Position numbers and translations under genes: made by a program. From positions 2,570,101-2,634,100 of the forward strand of contig NC_088651.1 in the NCBI RefSeq assembly GCF_964019385.1: 64,000 nucleotides of DNA, in the 5' to 3' direction. The notes below the pieces were generated by a model. The model worked only from the letters and a program-made list of their open reading frames with translations, searched no databases and had not been told where the DNA came from. Origin of the DNA: Sycon ciliatum (Eukaryota > Porifera > Calcarea > Leucosolenida > Sycettidae). This document shows positions 20,606 through 30,905 of this stretch, in pieces; within the stretch, counting starts at the first letter, position 1; each line of letters opens with the position of its first letter.

Positions 20606-21319
20606 AACTGTGCTGCAGTTTCCGTCACGCCTGACGTCCCTCCAGTCGTTCAAGGGCAAGGTGCATCAGCACCTTCGCCAAAGCCGCTGGTATTGGGCTC
20701 CAGACTCGCTGTAACACCCCATATATCCACAATCAGCTCCCTCCCCTCACTTATCTACTTACATGTGTTTCGTAATCCCGTCCATGGTGCGCTGGATAGC
20801 GCTAACGCCAAGACCCTTGGTCGGCGTTGCTAGTGCCGCCCCACCGGCACGGGCTCCCTGAGAGCCCCTACTAGTACATTGTCTGTCTTTCTCCTTTGTT
20901 GTCTCGATCATTATTTTCTTTTGTCTTCTTCTTCTCCTCTCTTTGTAAGAGGTGCATTCTGTAAAATGAAAAAGAAAAAAGTCTGCCTTCTACCAGCCTC
21001 TTCGGATTCCCACGAAAAGTGATAGAGCCTCGCTGGCCTTACGACTAAGCGAGAGTCCCTGGCTGGTTTGCTGTTGGTGATAATCAATTGTCCTTCAAAC
21101 GTTTCCCGTTAACACCTTTCCAACGTCTATTGCATAGTCATTACTGGCTCATTTACTGATGTACAATTGTCCACCGGGAGCATAGCGTTATCGAGTTCGA
21201 CAATAGGGCTCAAAGCGGACAGAAATGTGCGTCAAAACTCGTAACATTACATTTTAGCTCTGCCTGGTTTTTATCCATGATTACACTGGTTCAAAAACCT
21301 AGTTCACTTTGCCCCTACG

Positions 21320-22200
21320 ATGAGTCGTCATCAGCTAGACGACGAGACTTGTCGTCGTGAGAAACTACTTGTCATAGCGAGTGCCGAATCCGTAGCGCCG
21401 GTGACGCATACAGACATTGATGAGACGAATACTGAACCACGGACAAGAAAAAGAAGACATAGACAAACGGAATACAGAAAAACGAAATCAACATGCAGAG
21501 AATTGCAAGAGGCCTACACTGTACAAGATCAACCGCAAATTATGCTATGAATTATTACAACACTGGGAATCAATTACCGAAGACGACAACTTACCGTCAG
21601 CATCAAAGGAGCAGTCAATTACAATGAACAAAACGACAGTAACCCGCTGTGTTGTGTGTCAGGGGTGCTCGGTCGGCCCGTCACCGTCCAGTTCACATGC
21701 TTCGTGAGTTGGCGATGGTGGAGGGTCGGGTTCCCCTGCCATGATTGGTGCTGCACCGAGCTTGTTTTTGTGTGAAAGTTTAACTTTTATTATTATTCTT
21801 ATATCTATACTTCAAGTATTACAAAATAATTGAGAGGCTTTGAATCGTTTTTATCAAAATCTAAATATTTGCCGGCTTGGAAGATGGGAATCAAAAAACC
21901 AAAAACATTAACCCTCGAGGGCCTCGCGCAATGGCAGTGATCGACCTGGTTGAGGAGAAGGACACGCATCATAGCGAGTGCCGAATCCGTCGTGTCCATG
22001 GTGCATACAGACATGGACGAGACAAATACTGGACCGCGGACAGGAAAAATAAGACTTAGACAAACAGAAAACAAAAAAAGCGAAATTAACTTCCATAGAA
22101 TTGCAAGAGGCCTATACTGTAGAAGATCGAAGGCCAATTATGCTTTGAAATATTACAACACTGGGAATCAAGTACCGGGGAAGGCAACGTACCGGCAGGA
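21320..22200 (+). repeat. Monomer-borne 76-codon ORF and its diverged tandem copy
   Basis: 21,320-21,550 encodes a small basic ORF (MSRHQLDDETCRREKLLV..., with a Lys/Arg cluster). A diverged second copy (IASAESVVSMVHTDMDETN) starts near 21,950, and a degenerate third is at 23,940. Identical or near-identical copies occur at 39,666 and 45,108. I recognise no domain. Frames in the related copies disagree, so a functional protein is doubtful. Confidence 0.4.
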
Positions 22201-22252
22201 CCAAAGGAGCAGTCAAATACAAAAGATCAAAAAATCTCTTTTTGAATACTCA

Positions 22253-22341
22253 TGCGATGAGTGGGATTCGAACCCACCATTCTGCGTAGGTTGAACTCTT
22301 TCCATACGCAAAGAATACATTGCAGCAAGTCATCAAACGCA
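22253..22341 (-). repeat. tRNA-like sequence (TRL), ATCGCA type
   Basis: B-box intact; T-run nearby (AAAAAATCTCTTTTTG on the plus strand). Confidence 0.7.
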
Positions 22342-22569
22342 ATGTTCCTGTCGTGGAAATATCTATTTGAGTATTTGGAAAGTCTACTCATTAGCTCAGT
22401 GCTGTATTTTGTTGGCAAACTGGAATAAATCACCATCACTGATGAAAATGTCAGCCTAGTCTGTTCTACCAGCCTCTTTGGATTCCCACGAAACGTTATA
22501 GAGCCTCGCTGGCTTTACGATTAACCAAAAGTCCCTGGTTGGTGTGCTGTTGGTGATAGTCAATTGTCC

Positions 22570-23027
22570 TTTATTATTATTATTATTATTATTATTATTG
22601 CATCATCATCTCGCGGCAAGCAATGCCAATATTGAATGAGAGAGGGGTGATAGGCAACCACGGCCAAATCAACAAAAGTAAACTGGTAGACATGCATGTA
22701 GAAGAAAGAAGAAAGAAAGAAAATAACTAAAAAGAAAGACGATAACTCAAAAGAAAGAAAATAACTCAAAAGAAAGAAGATAACTCAAAAGAAAGAAAAT
22801 AACTCAAAAGAAAGAAGATAACTCAAAAGAAAGAAGATAGCTCCATCGGATACGAATTGCACAGTGGCCCAGAACAAGAGAATACTTAGCGAAATGAAGT
22901 AGAAAAAGTGCAAAGTCTTCGGCAAGTCTTGGGACCCTGTGACAGCAACGCCCAATGTGCTTGTTCCAAAAATAGAAGGAACTTCAGAAGAGTGGCTGTG
23001 CTAGAGATAGGGAAGCAGAGAGAGAGT
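22570..23027 (-). mobile_element. LINE 3'-end fragment (minus), with 19-bp minisatellite
   Basis: On the minus strand it reads from a coding-like tail through a purine/pyrimidine minisatellite to GGCCGTGGTTGCCTATCACC, and ends in (AAT)n. It interrupts the monomer between GTCCTT and CAAACGTTTA. The same insertion is shared by units B2 (40,851) and B3 (46,357), so it predates the duplication. Confidence 0.8.
22733..22845. repeat. Minisatellite, ~19-bp unit
   Basis: About six copies of a unit like AAAGAAAGAAGATAACTCA, alternating GATAAC and AATAAC variants. Copy number differs in the duplicates at 40,985 and 46,500, and is about two at 57,750. Confidence 0.8.
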
Positions 23028-23275
23028 TTCGGCAAACGTTTACCGTCAACACTTTTTCTACTTTTCCAACGTCTATTAAAAAAAAGTAAATTATCGTGTC
23101 CGTTCCCGAAGGAAACTGACTATTGCATAGTCAATACTGGCATAGTACTTAATGGCGTCCAAGCAGCGACCGTTCAACAATTTTTTCCGACATCGAAGTA
23201 ACGCTTCGTGGGAACCCGAAGAGGCTGGTAGGACGCAGACTAGGCTAGACGTCGACACTGGTGGTCGTGAGAAAC

Positions 23276-23402
23276 TACTGTAAATCAACTAATTTTCGCT
23301 GGCGTCGCTGGAGATTTAATTTCACCCATTTCGCCATTGGGTACCAACCGGCCAAAGCTCTTCCCATACGCATAGGATACATTGAAGCAAGTCATCAAAC
23401 GC
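23276..23402. mobile_element. DNA-transposon remnant abutting a truncated TRL
   Basis: TACTGTAAATCAACTAATTT followed by TTCGC-rich sequence and GGTACCAACCGGCCAAAG. It replaces the B-box half of a TRL, of which only 23,360-23,402 remains. The same composite occurs at 41,565, 47,058 and 58,224. A free copy of the transposon piece lies at 26,553-26,660 on the minus strand. Confidence 0.6.
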
Positions 23403-24186
23403 AATGTTCCTGTCGTGGAAATTTCTATTATTTTGACTATTTGGAATGTCTACCCGTTAGCCCTGTGCTGCAATGTGTTTTTGCAAAATTGAAAAATCAC
23501 CATCACTGATGGAAATGTCAGCCTAGTCTGCGTCCTACCAGCCTGTTCGGATTCTACGAAGGGTGAGTTCGATGTCGGAAGAAATTGTTGAACGGTCACT
23601 GCTTGGACGACGACTACACCAAAGCTTAGTAGTAGAGCCTCGCTGGCCTTACGACTAAGTGAAGGTCCCTGGCTGGGGGTGCTGATGGTGATGGTCGATG
23701 GTCCTTCAAACGTTTCCTGTTAACATCATTCTGTCGTTTACTGCATAGTCATTATTGGCTCATTTATAGATGTACAATTGTCCAACTCTAGCATAACAGT
23801 TATCGAGTTCGACAATAGGGCTCAAACCTGACAGAAATATGGGTCAAAACTCGTTACATTACATTTTGGTTCTGCCTGGTTTTTATCCGTGATCACACTG
23901 GTTCAAAAACCTAGTTCACTTTGCCCCTATGATGAGCCGTCATCAGCTAGACGGCGAGACTGGTGGTCGTGAGAAACTGCATGTCATAGCGAGTGCAGAA
24001 TCCGTAGCGGGGAGCGTCCGTGGCGCATACAGAAATAGACGAGACGAATACTGAACCAGGGACAAGAAAAAGAAGACATTGAACACAAAAAAGCAAGAGG
24101 CATAAACTGTAGAAGATCGACTGCAATCAACTACAAGGATTAAAACGACATTAAGTGCGGAATATGGGATATGGACAAAAAATGGC

Positions 24187-24918
24187 AGACTTCTTACGAT
24201 CACAATCACCATCCGATTCCTCGTCTCCACCAACCGCAACCTCGTCCTCTGTCTCATCTTCCAACTCGTCCTCAGTGTCGTCCCCCGTGTCTATGACACG
24301 GGGGACGAGTTGGAAGATGAGACAGAGGACGAGGTTGCGGTTGGTGGAGACAAGGAATCGGATGGTGATTGTGATCGTAAGAAGTCTGCCGTTTTTCTTC
24401 ATCTGTTGTCTCGCCCTAAGTGTCTGCAGGTGTATGATGATTTTAGTTTTTCTGTTCTTTGTCGTGCACGGTACGCTAGTCAGTTGAAAGTACTTGAGGC
24501 TGTTTGTATTCGTTTGCATAAGCCTGATCTTTGTAAGCAGAAGAAACATGTAGTTGCGTTAAGATTGTTTTCGTAGGTGCACAGCATGATTGTTTGTCTC
24601 AATACACAGTTCTAGCGTTGTAATTAGTTCCTCACCCCTGTTGCACTTAGCTCTCACTTCACTTCTATTGTCTCACCTTCCCTCATTCTATTTTAGCACT
24701 TTGTTTTGTTCTCGTAACACATTATTGAATGTATATTAATCATTGATTCAGCATGGTTACTCTTCAGTCACGGCTTTCCACTGATGATTGTGACAAGAAA
24801 ATCGATTTTGGTAAACCTTCATGACTTTGTTGTAGTGTGGCGATGACAGCAGAATTTGTTCTCTTTATAGCTATTATAAAATTGTTGTCTCCACGTCGAT
24901 TATTTACGTATTCATAAT
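24187..24918 (+). mobile_element. Penelope-like element copy with a truncated inverted arm (PLE-1)
   Basis: A ~110-bp inverted left arm (24,187-24,292) and a full right arm (from 24,296) meet at CCCCCGTGTC/GACACGGGGG. The right arm encodes (24,301-24,576) an acidic stretch and then SVLCRARYASQLKVLEAVCI and KPDLCKQKKHVVALRLF. This matches the C-terminal part of GIY-YIG endonucleases of Penelope-like elements. No RT is present. A hammerhead motif lies downstream at 24,775. The right end (GTCTCCACGTCGATTATTTAC) equals that of the palindrome at 50.3-51.5 kb. Confidence 0.7.
24775..24815 (+). ncRNA. Hammerhead ribozyme motif, type 1
   Basis: Core CTGATGA (24,781-24,787), then stem II TTG-TGA-CAA, then GAA. 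A two-base stem III (AA/TT closing a TCGA loop) follows, and then T as the cleavage nucleotide (24,808). Stem I is formed by TTTCCA upstream and TGG(T)AAA downstream. Hammerheads with a very short stem III are known from Penelope-like elements, which fits the context. Activity not tested. Confidence 0.75.
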
Positions 24919-25170
24919 AACGAGAGAGCTTGGAAGCTCAGGGCTCTACGCTATGCTTTGTTAATTAGCTCATCGTGCATGTTGTGGGAACTGATGGAAA
25001 TGTTTCCTGGAACGGCGCTGACTCTGCCGAGCACGCGCGTTCTGGAGTCGACGGGATCTCTCTGCCGACGTTTCCTGTGACCGGCGCTGACTCGCCCGTT
25101 CACTCCTATTTTGGAGACGACGGGATGTCTCTTCCAAAGTATGTTTTTACTGACGCATCCTGTCACCTAA
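24919..25170. repeat. Diverged minisatellite (unit ~69 bp), short array
   Basis: A GAGAGAGCTTGGAAGCTCAG segment (also at 26,208), then about two units with CCTG(G/T)GACCGGCGCTGACTC, related to the larger array at 27.0-27.3 kb. Confidence 0.6.
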
Positions 25171-25249
25171 TCGGCAACTAACATCCATTCTAATTACATT
25201 TCCTCCTCGTCTCCCTATTTCTTTCCAGAAAGTCTCTCTATACATCAGG

Positions 25250-25955
25250 GAGTCGTACTGTATTGGCAGCTACCCTAACGGGTCACGCCGCCCACCACCC
25301 AAGCATGGGTATGATGAGGGACAGTGGCAACAGAAACAAAAAAAAACAGCAAGCAGGGAGAGAAAGCAAGAGAAAGACGGCGATAGTAGTACATCTGGTG
25401 TGCGACGTATAGAAAAGAGAGATGACAAGAGATGCGCACAAAATAGGAAACAATAATTATTTTTGCAGTTCCGAAACAATCAACCAGGTGATGGAGTGTG
25501 GGCACCCGAAGTCCCACCTGGACTCCACTGGAAGAACATCCCACGCAGGGATATCAGCGATAGGCCAAGCGTTGAAAAACAGCCATGAGGACACATCGTC
25601 TAGAAGTCCACCGCGCTCGAACTGAAATTGCAGGTTCAAACAATTTCCCACGCGGCGTCAGGCAGCGTAACTCTTCTCCCTGCATCACCATCCATCTCCA
25701 GCAACCGTCTCCACTCACAGCTCATGCCTCTGCCACCACTGTACTCCTCCGAGCTTCGCAGTTTGAAACCATTCGGGGGTCAGCTACACCACCGCGAATG
25801 GAGAGACGAGGACGACAACGGTCGTGACTGAAAAGACACTGCCTTGGCGACCGCGTCGCGGAACCCTCGCCCCAGCAAATTCAGAAATACACCAGGGGCA
25901 ACTCTGGTGGACCCAGAGCCACCCCCTTGGCAAGACTAGTAAGAGGAACGACTGA
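25250..25955. other. No gene recognised
   Basis: GC-richer sequence with small ORFs on both strands. Parts look coding-like (an aromatic-rich minus-strand ORF at 25,457-25,651), but I see no domain. It may be a LINE fragment. Confidence 0.3.
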
Positions 25956-26064
25956 AAACTCAGATTAAACGGAGTTTACGAAAAGTGCAACCGTCCCCTT
26001 CAAGCACAGTTGCAACACAAAGGGAGTCGTATACATGTACATGTACATAATATTGTGGCCAGCG

Positions 26065-26210
26065 GTTTGTAGCCAGCTGTGTTTGATGGTACGGTACGGT
26101 ACGGGACAGATACGGGAGCCAGCAAATGGCCAGCTGTGTTTGATGGTGCGGTACGGGACAGATACGGGATAGCGCCAGGCGTGACACAAACAAACAAACA
26201 AACACCAAAC
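26065..26210. repeat. Tandem duplication with GGTACGGGACAGATACGGGA
   Basis: Two ~50-bp units, each starting AGCCAGCTGTGTTTGATGGT, followed by a CAAA microsatellite. Related sequence flanks the RLE LINE on both sides (27,455-27,490 and 30,905-31,000), so this marks that element's target region. Confidence 0.65.
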
Positions 26211-26548
26211 GAGAGAGCTTGGAAGCTCAGGGCCCTACGCTATGCTTTTATGCTTTTTTGCCTAGCTCATCGTACATGTTATAAGAACTGAGGCAAAAGT
26301 ATTTGCAGAATTTATTGCGGATTGTTATTTCTCTAATAATTATCTTCTTTTGGTTTGCTCCTTTTTTTCTTTTTATCTCCTTATACTGTAAATCAACAAA
26401 TTTTGGCTGATGAGAAATAGAAACCTCTCTATCAGAGAGGTTAAGATGCACGTTATTTCCGACGTGACGCGCAATTTCACGTCAAATTTGAAATCGATAG
26501 GTATTTTTGCTCTCACATGCATCCATTGCTCAATAATGCATCAATTTC
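26210..26548. other. No gene seen
   Basis: AT-rich, with a second GAGAGAGCTTGGAAGCTCAG segment and a fragment resembling TACTGTAAATCAACAAATTT at about 26,383. No ORF of interest. Confidence 0.4.
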
Positions 26549-26552
26549 CTAT

Positions 26553-26660
26553 ATGACAAACTTTGGCCTGTGATTTACTTTGGCCGGTTGGTACCAAGCG
26601 GCGAAATCTGCGAAATTAAATCGCCAGCGAAAATTAGTTGATTTTAATACAGTAATCGGA
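26553..26660 (-). mobile_element. DNA-transposon remnant
   Basis: Minus-strand copy of the ACTAATTTTCGCTGGCGATT ... TTGGTACCAACCGGCCAAAG sequence found inside several monomers. No transposase. Confidence 0.5.
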
Positions 26661-26748
26661 TTTTCTGGCCTTTTTTGTAGTAATACATGTACATGTACAT
26701 TGACCTGTTGAGCCAATGACGACGCCGAATGCATGGTTGCCTGTGGAG

Positions 26749-27022
26749 CACATTACATAACTTAGCAGTCTCCTAAAATAAGTATCCTGTCCGACGGCAA
26801 AAGAGCCTGCAGATTTAGTTTTCCTGCGCGTCGACGGGATGTCTGCGACGCGAAAGTTCAGCTCGCGTTATTTGGCTCGCACGTCGAAAAATCAACGCGA
26901 GTGACCTGCTGCTCACGTGGAAATTTGGACATTACATAACTTTACAGTCTCCTATAATACGTATCCTGTCCGACAGCAAAAGAGGCTGCAGATTTAGTTT
27001 TTCTGCGCGTCGACGGGATGTC
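26749..27022. repeat. Direct ~90-bp repeats
   Basis: Two copies (26,749-26,841 and 26,930-27,022) of a segment with ACATTACATAACTT, TATCCTGTCCGAC and TGCGCGTCGACGGGATGTCTG, separated by GC-rich DNA. They lead into the 69-bp minisatellite. Confidence 0.7.
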
Positions 27023-27320
27023 TGTCCTGACGTTCAATGGGACCGGCGCTGACTCTGCCGATCACGGGCGTTCTGGACTCGACAGGATGTCTGTCCTGAC
27101 GTTTCCTGGGACCGGCTTAGACTCTGCCGATCACGGGCGTTCTGGACTCAACGGGATGTCTGTCCTGACGTTGCCTGGGACCGGCGGACTCTGCCGATTA
27201 CGGGCGTTCTGGAGTCGACGGGATCTCTCTTCCGACGTTTCCTGTGACCGGCGCTGAATCGCTCGTTCACGCTTATTTTGGAGATGACGCGATCTCTCTT
27301 CCAAAGTACATGTATGTTTA
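27014..27320 (+). repeat. Minisatellite with 66-69-bp (23-codon) unit
   Basis: About four to five units of the form GATGTCTGTCCTGACGTT...GGACCGGC...GACTCTGCCGATCACGGGCG. Most units keep one frame, giving a repeating MSVLTF.GTG.DSADHGRSG peptide until a 3-unit point. The codon-sized period may be chance; no start or splice context supports a protein. Confidence 0.7.
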
Positions 27321-27654
27321 TGCTGACGCTGTTTATGCTGACGCATCCTATCACCTATTCGGCGTCTATTCTAATTTAATTTCCTCCTCGTCTCCCTATT
27401 TCATTCCAAATCTCCCTCTACATCAGGGAGTCGTATACATAATATGACGAATATTGGTACGGTACGGGACAGATACAGGAGCCCGCAAATATTGTTTTTT
27501 TTTTTTTTTGAAGTAGTAAAAGCCTCTTTTACGGGCGAACAAAACACAATTTGCCATGGCGGAAGGATTGGAAACAAATCACATAATGATGACGTCGCAT
27601 GTGATCAGACAGCAAGAGAAGCATAGCATAGTCCGCACAATCACGGGGCAAGGC

Positions 27655-30066
27655 TCAACGGGACACCCTAGCCTCCACGACAGCCAGGGAGGCACAGCCA
27701 TCCATTGGAGGCTGCCAAACTCGGCGAGCCCCACGCAGACACATGACACTCGAACGCAGCAGGGCGAAAGACAGCCTGCAGCGGAGGTGGGCAATTAGCA
27801 CAGAATACGCCTCCCTCCCACGTAGCGACTGGAGATGTGCAATCCGGCTCACCAGTGCAGCGGCACCCTTGCCGCATCCTCCGGTGGAAGAGAGCACAAA
27901 GGGGAGAAAAGTGGATCGCTCCACTTCTCGGACTCTCCGATCATATCGACGCCGTTTCTCTTGCTCATGGTGCCGGTAGCAGCCAGAGAGAGAGGAGGTG
28001 CGGTTCGAAGACGCATAAGGGTTGAACACCCGTACATCAATAAAAGTGCGTTCGAACCGACCCCCCCAAACTCCACTGGCCACCACATCCAAACGAGCTT
28101 GATCCTCGGTTGATGCTGACCGGAGCTGAAACTGCTCCCCAGTCAGGGGTTGGAGATGTGGCTCCACTGCGACGTTGTGGGCGACACCCTTCAATGAGCT
28201 TGCCAGTATGTCGCGCACCTCGTTGTGGCGGATCGAGGGGAACCCACCGAAAGGACAGGACAAGGCGTGAGCAGTGGTGAATGCCTTCTCGCAAACACAG
28301 GTGGTGGGCAGGCGAGAAGGCGTCCAACCGTAACGGAGGCAGAGGCCATCCCGGAATTCCCCCTTCGACAAAGCGAAGCCATGGCGAGCGATGGGTCGGC
28401 AGGTAAGCCAGCTTGATGCTCCCTTCTCCTCTGCCAGACTGATAGCGAGATCGAGTTCGCTGTGTTCGGTGCGGAACGTATCGGCAGCTATCTTCATTGC
28501 CTTTCTGGCCTCAGAGCGAGCCTGACTCTTGGCCCTGCGGACACAGGCAAGAGCATCATCGAGGTGCTCTTCTTGCGCCATGATCTTGTCGTACAGTGCA
28601 GTGGTGATTAGCCTGGAGGTGCCGTACTGTGAGCCAAAAGTGGCAGGGTTGGCCACGCCGAGGCCTCCATGCCGGCAGGGGAAAGTGAGCAAAATGCGTT
28701 CAGCTTCACTGGGCGCCGTCCGTCCACTAATGGCAGGGATTAGGCGGCGGTGGATGATGTCCTCCAGGGGTGCCAGCTGTTCTGCAGCACCATCGAGAAC
28801 CCGACACAGGAAGGACCACCGGTGTTGGAGGCTGTTCACCAGTGCAGAGTAAGCTGCTTGAGGCTGTGACCGGGCGAAATCTGTCAGCTTGCACAGCTCC
28901 TGCGACCAGGTGGCCACCTTGGAAGCCACAAACTCCTGCACAAACTGATCAGTTCCGATGGCTGATCCAAGGTGACGGCACCCGTCAGTGGTGATAGACA
29001 CACCCGTGCCGGCGAAGATGGTCTCGGCTGCCTCTAGCTTGTCCCGCTTGACGACGAGGACGGATTTGCTGGGGTTAATGAAATACCCGAACGCCGGCCC
29101 ATCCCCGACGAGTCGGTCCCACCACTGGCGGAGAGGGTTGAGCCCGCCACCCGCGGACGAGTCATCCGCATACCAGCTCTGGCGTGTTCCTGGGGTTGCC
29201 ACTCTGCGCACCAGGGGGAGTACCCCCAAAGCGTACATCGGCATAGCAAGAGGGTCTCCCTGCGTTGTGCCTTCTCGCGATAGGAGGCACTCCCCGTCCA
29301 CGAATAGGCGGGCCGGCTGACGGTAGCAGTTTACGATAGCGGGTGTGATGGCTGGACAGAGGTGCGCTACGTTGCGCATACATGCTTCTCTGTTAAGGCG
29401 ATTGAACGCATTGGATGCATCCGCCATAAGCACAGCGTCAACGTCTTCTTCATGGAACGTGTCGTGCATGGCGTGAATGGCCGCCTCAATGCCACATTCC
29501 TGGCCTCCGCACATCTGCAGTGACCCTGTCGCCTCACGAACAGAGTCCCCCGCCACGCTCAGAATAGCCTTGCCGATGATACGAAGGACGGTTTCGCCGA
29601 TGCCTATTGGGCGCACACCCGGTTTCTTATCTAGAGGGATAAGCCGGCATGCCGTGTAGGCTTCCATCGATGCTGGGTTGACGTACTGAGTGGCGATTCG
29701 CCGGGCACAGCTGGCGAGAGCATCACATAGGTCGTCTGAAATGTCCCCAAACGCTGTGCACATACGCCTCCAGCCATCTTCGTCCATCCCAGACGGCCCT
29801 GCAGAACCGGTGGTATGCAGTGCAGCTTGGCGCACAGCGGTCCTGTCCAGCTTGGTGAAGAGCACTGGGTGGGGCTGTGCTGGGGGTTGCCCTGGGAGGA
29901 GAGCCGCTGCTGTGACTGCTTCGCCCTGTGGGTGCTTACTGCGCAGCACATCAAAGCACGGTCGTTTCTCCAATGGTGTCGTCAGGATCAAGAACTCCAC
30001 CACCCATGTCGGGGGAGAGTTGACGAGTGGCTGCCGAGAGCCTGCCACGCTCAATGTCAGACGCAA
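27655..30066 (-). CDS. Reverse transcriptase plus restriction-like endonuclease (RLE-type LINE)
   Basis: 803-codon frame. RT motifs: DKKPGVRPIGIGE (near 146-158), MADASNAFNR (motif A, ~214-223), GTTQGDPLAMPMYA (motif B, ~266-279) and WYADDSSAGG (motif C, ~298-307). A Cys/His motif (CVC...HALSC, ~590-604, then RHN) and a PD-(D/E)XK-like nuclease region (RLDVVAS...FIDVRVF, ~658-681, then HEQEK...YDRRVREVE) follow. This order is that of site-selective LINEs of the R2/NeSL/CRE/Hero group; I cannot pick the clade. Its true beginning is in the upstream frame: the first ~32 residues here are an out-of-frame shadow of the 29,951-30,905 ORF. A single-base shift near 29,960-29,980 separates the two parts. 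Confidence 0.8.
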   Translation of the reverse strand: MRLTLSVAGSRQPLVNSPPTWVVEFLILTTPLEKRPCFDVLRSKHPQGEAVTAAALLPGQPPAQPHPVLFTKLDRTAVRQAALHTTGSAGPSGMDEDGWRRMCTAFGDISDDLCDALASCARRIATQYVNPASMEAYTACRLIPLDKKPGVRPIGIGETVLRIIGKAILSVAGDSVREATGSLQMCGGQECGIEAAIHAMHDTFHEEDVDAVLMADASNAFNRLNREACMRNVAHLCPAITPAIVNCYRQPARLFVDGECLLSREGTTQGDPLAMPMYALGVLPLVRRVATPGTRQSWYADDSSAGGGLNPLRQWWDRLVGDGPAFGYFINPSKSVLVVKRDKLEAAETIFAGTGVSITTDGCRHLGSAIGTDQFVQEFVASKVATWSQELCKLTDFARSQPQAAYSALVNSLQHRWSFLCRVLDGAAEQLAPLEDIIHRRLIPAISGRTAPSEAERILLTFPCRHGGLGVANPATFGSQYGTSRLITTALYDKIMAQEEHLDDALACVRRAKSQARSEARKAMKIAADTFRTEHSELDLAISLAEEKGASSWLTCRPIARHGFALSKGEFRDGLCLRYGWTPSRLPTTCVCEKAFTTAHALSCPFGGFPSIRHNEVRDILASSLKGVAHNVAVEPHLQPLTGEQFQLRSASTEDQARLDVVASGVWGGRFERTFIDVRVFNPYASSNRTSSLSGCYRHHEQEKRRRYDRRVREVERSTFLPFVLSSTGGCGKGAAALVSRIAHLQSLRGREAYSVLIAHLRCRLSFALLRSSVMCLRGARRVWQPPMDGCASLAVVEARVSR

Positions 30067-30905
30067 ATCTGCGTGCCGGGTCGACCGTGTGTCCCTCGTG
30101 CCTTGCGTTTCGCCTGCGGGCCTTGACGATCTGGTCTTGGATAGTCACGGATTCTTGGAGTAGCACCTGTACGTCTCCGGAATCCCACGAGGCAATGCGG
30201 CGCTCGATGCAAACCTTGTGAGCTGCTGCCGCTACGGTCCCGCCAGGTTTCTGAAGGAGCAACTGCTGCATTACCATCGCCGTTTTCAGGGCGTAGTCAG
30301 CTGCACCTGAGGAGTTGTTACCAAAGGCGTGGAAGTGTGAACTCAGCATACGGATAAAGGTTCGGCCCGTGCTGCCCATTGGTACGTCCAACAGGTTTGG
30401 GGCAAAATGAACTACCTTCTCGTACGCCTCGGATATCCGGTTGGAAAACGTGGGACCGTCCAGATCTCCCATTCCGAGTGTGGGGTCCCGCAGGGGAGGA
30501 TGGGGTGGCAGGTCCGGGATAACAGGATCAGCGACGTCCATTGTTGCTTGGGACATGTTGAGTGTGGCTAGCAGTCGGACATCGTGTGGATCTACGTCCC
30601 CACTCGCTGGTAGGTCAACTAGGTCCACTACGGTCACGGTGGCACGCTCCGCGTCCGCTGGCTCAGGCGCTTGGCTGGCAGGTTCGACATCAGCACTGCC
30701 ATTGGTGTCAGGCGAGTTCGGCACCTGTACGGGTACTACAGTGCTACTGCTAGTACTGGCACCGGGAGGCGAGCTCGACCGGGCTGTGCGAGGTGGTCCG
30801 TGACGACCGTCTCTGCACTCTGCAAGTAGGGTGGTGGTGAGTACTGCGGCTGCACTCTCAGTATATTGTGGACAGCTGTTTTGTACAATCCTGTAGAGCC
30901 TTTGT
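29951..30905 (-). CDS. N-terminal part of the RLE-LINE protein
   Basis: Open frame upstream of the RT frame, overlapping it by 116 bp. It is Pro/Ala/Asp-rich at the start, then has a helical region (FSNRISEAYEKVVHFAPNLL) and a basic segment before the frameshift. No ATG opens it: the frame is free of stops back to about 30,905, so it starts at a non-ATG codon, upstream of a lost start, or is 5'-truncated. In related elements this region and the RT form one polypeptide, so a single-base indel is the simplest explanation; programmed frameshifting is possible. No nucleic-acid-binding zinc finger is visible. Confidence 0.6.

Larger units (their letters stand above)
16843..20980 (+). pseudogene. 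Decayed RT fragment (RTps copy 3), split by LINE-2A
   Basis: RT fragment in two parts (16,843-17,615 and 20,601-20,980). It keeps motif A (VAFDKVSH) and the thumb/C-terminal part (FLRKAARVLDGAGKQ to IIDEWNNLPP, then QSFKGKVHQHLRQ). A deletion of roughly 330 bp removes motifs B and C, joining SSPYPI to LS(Y/Q). The same deletion is in copies 6 and 7, proving common descent by segmental duplication. The frame also shifts by one base near 17,170. Confidence 0.85.
13083..23665 (+). repeat. Unit B, copy 1 (about 5.5 kb plus three retrotransposon insertions)
   Basis: Collinear with 36,475-41,948 and 41,949-47,450. Differences are three clean insertions absent from the other copies: LINE-1A at 14,268-16,085, a LINE tail at 16,139-16,403 and LINE-2A at 17,616-20,605. 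Removing these 5,073 bp leaves about 5.5 kb, matching the other two. The insertions therefore came after the duplication. Confidence 0.85.

Noticed and set aside
22253-22341. Calling the TRL copies functional tRNA genes
   Set aside because: The T arm is perfect, but the anticodon-position loop is about 16 nt, acceptor pairing is incomplete and no isotype fits.
22436-22460. CACTGATGAAAATG in the monomers as a hammerhead core
   Set aside because: The GAA core and stem II are missing, and the sequence recurs outside any Penelope-like context.
22560-22769. Minus-strand ORFs rich in Ser/Phe/Ile (also at 40.84 and 46.35 kb)
   Set aside because: They translate the 19-bp minisatellite and the AAT tail of a LINE fragment.
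24295-24310. Palindrome centre as an assembly artefact
   Set aside because: The 50.3-51.5 kb copy has an 11-bp target duplication and the two loci differ in arm length and centre sequence, so the structure is probably real; raw reads would still settle it.
26405-26425. CTGATGAGAAA as a further hammerhead
   Set aside because: No stem II between CTGATGA and GAAA and no flanking stem I.
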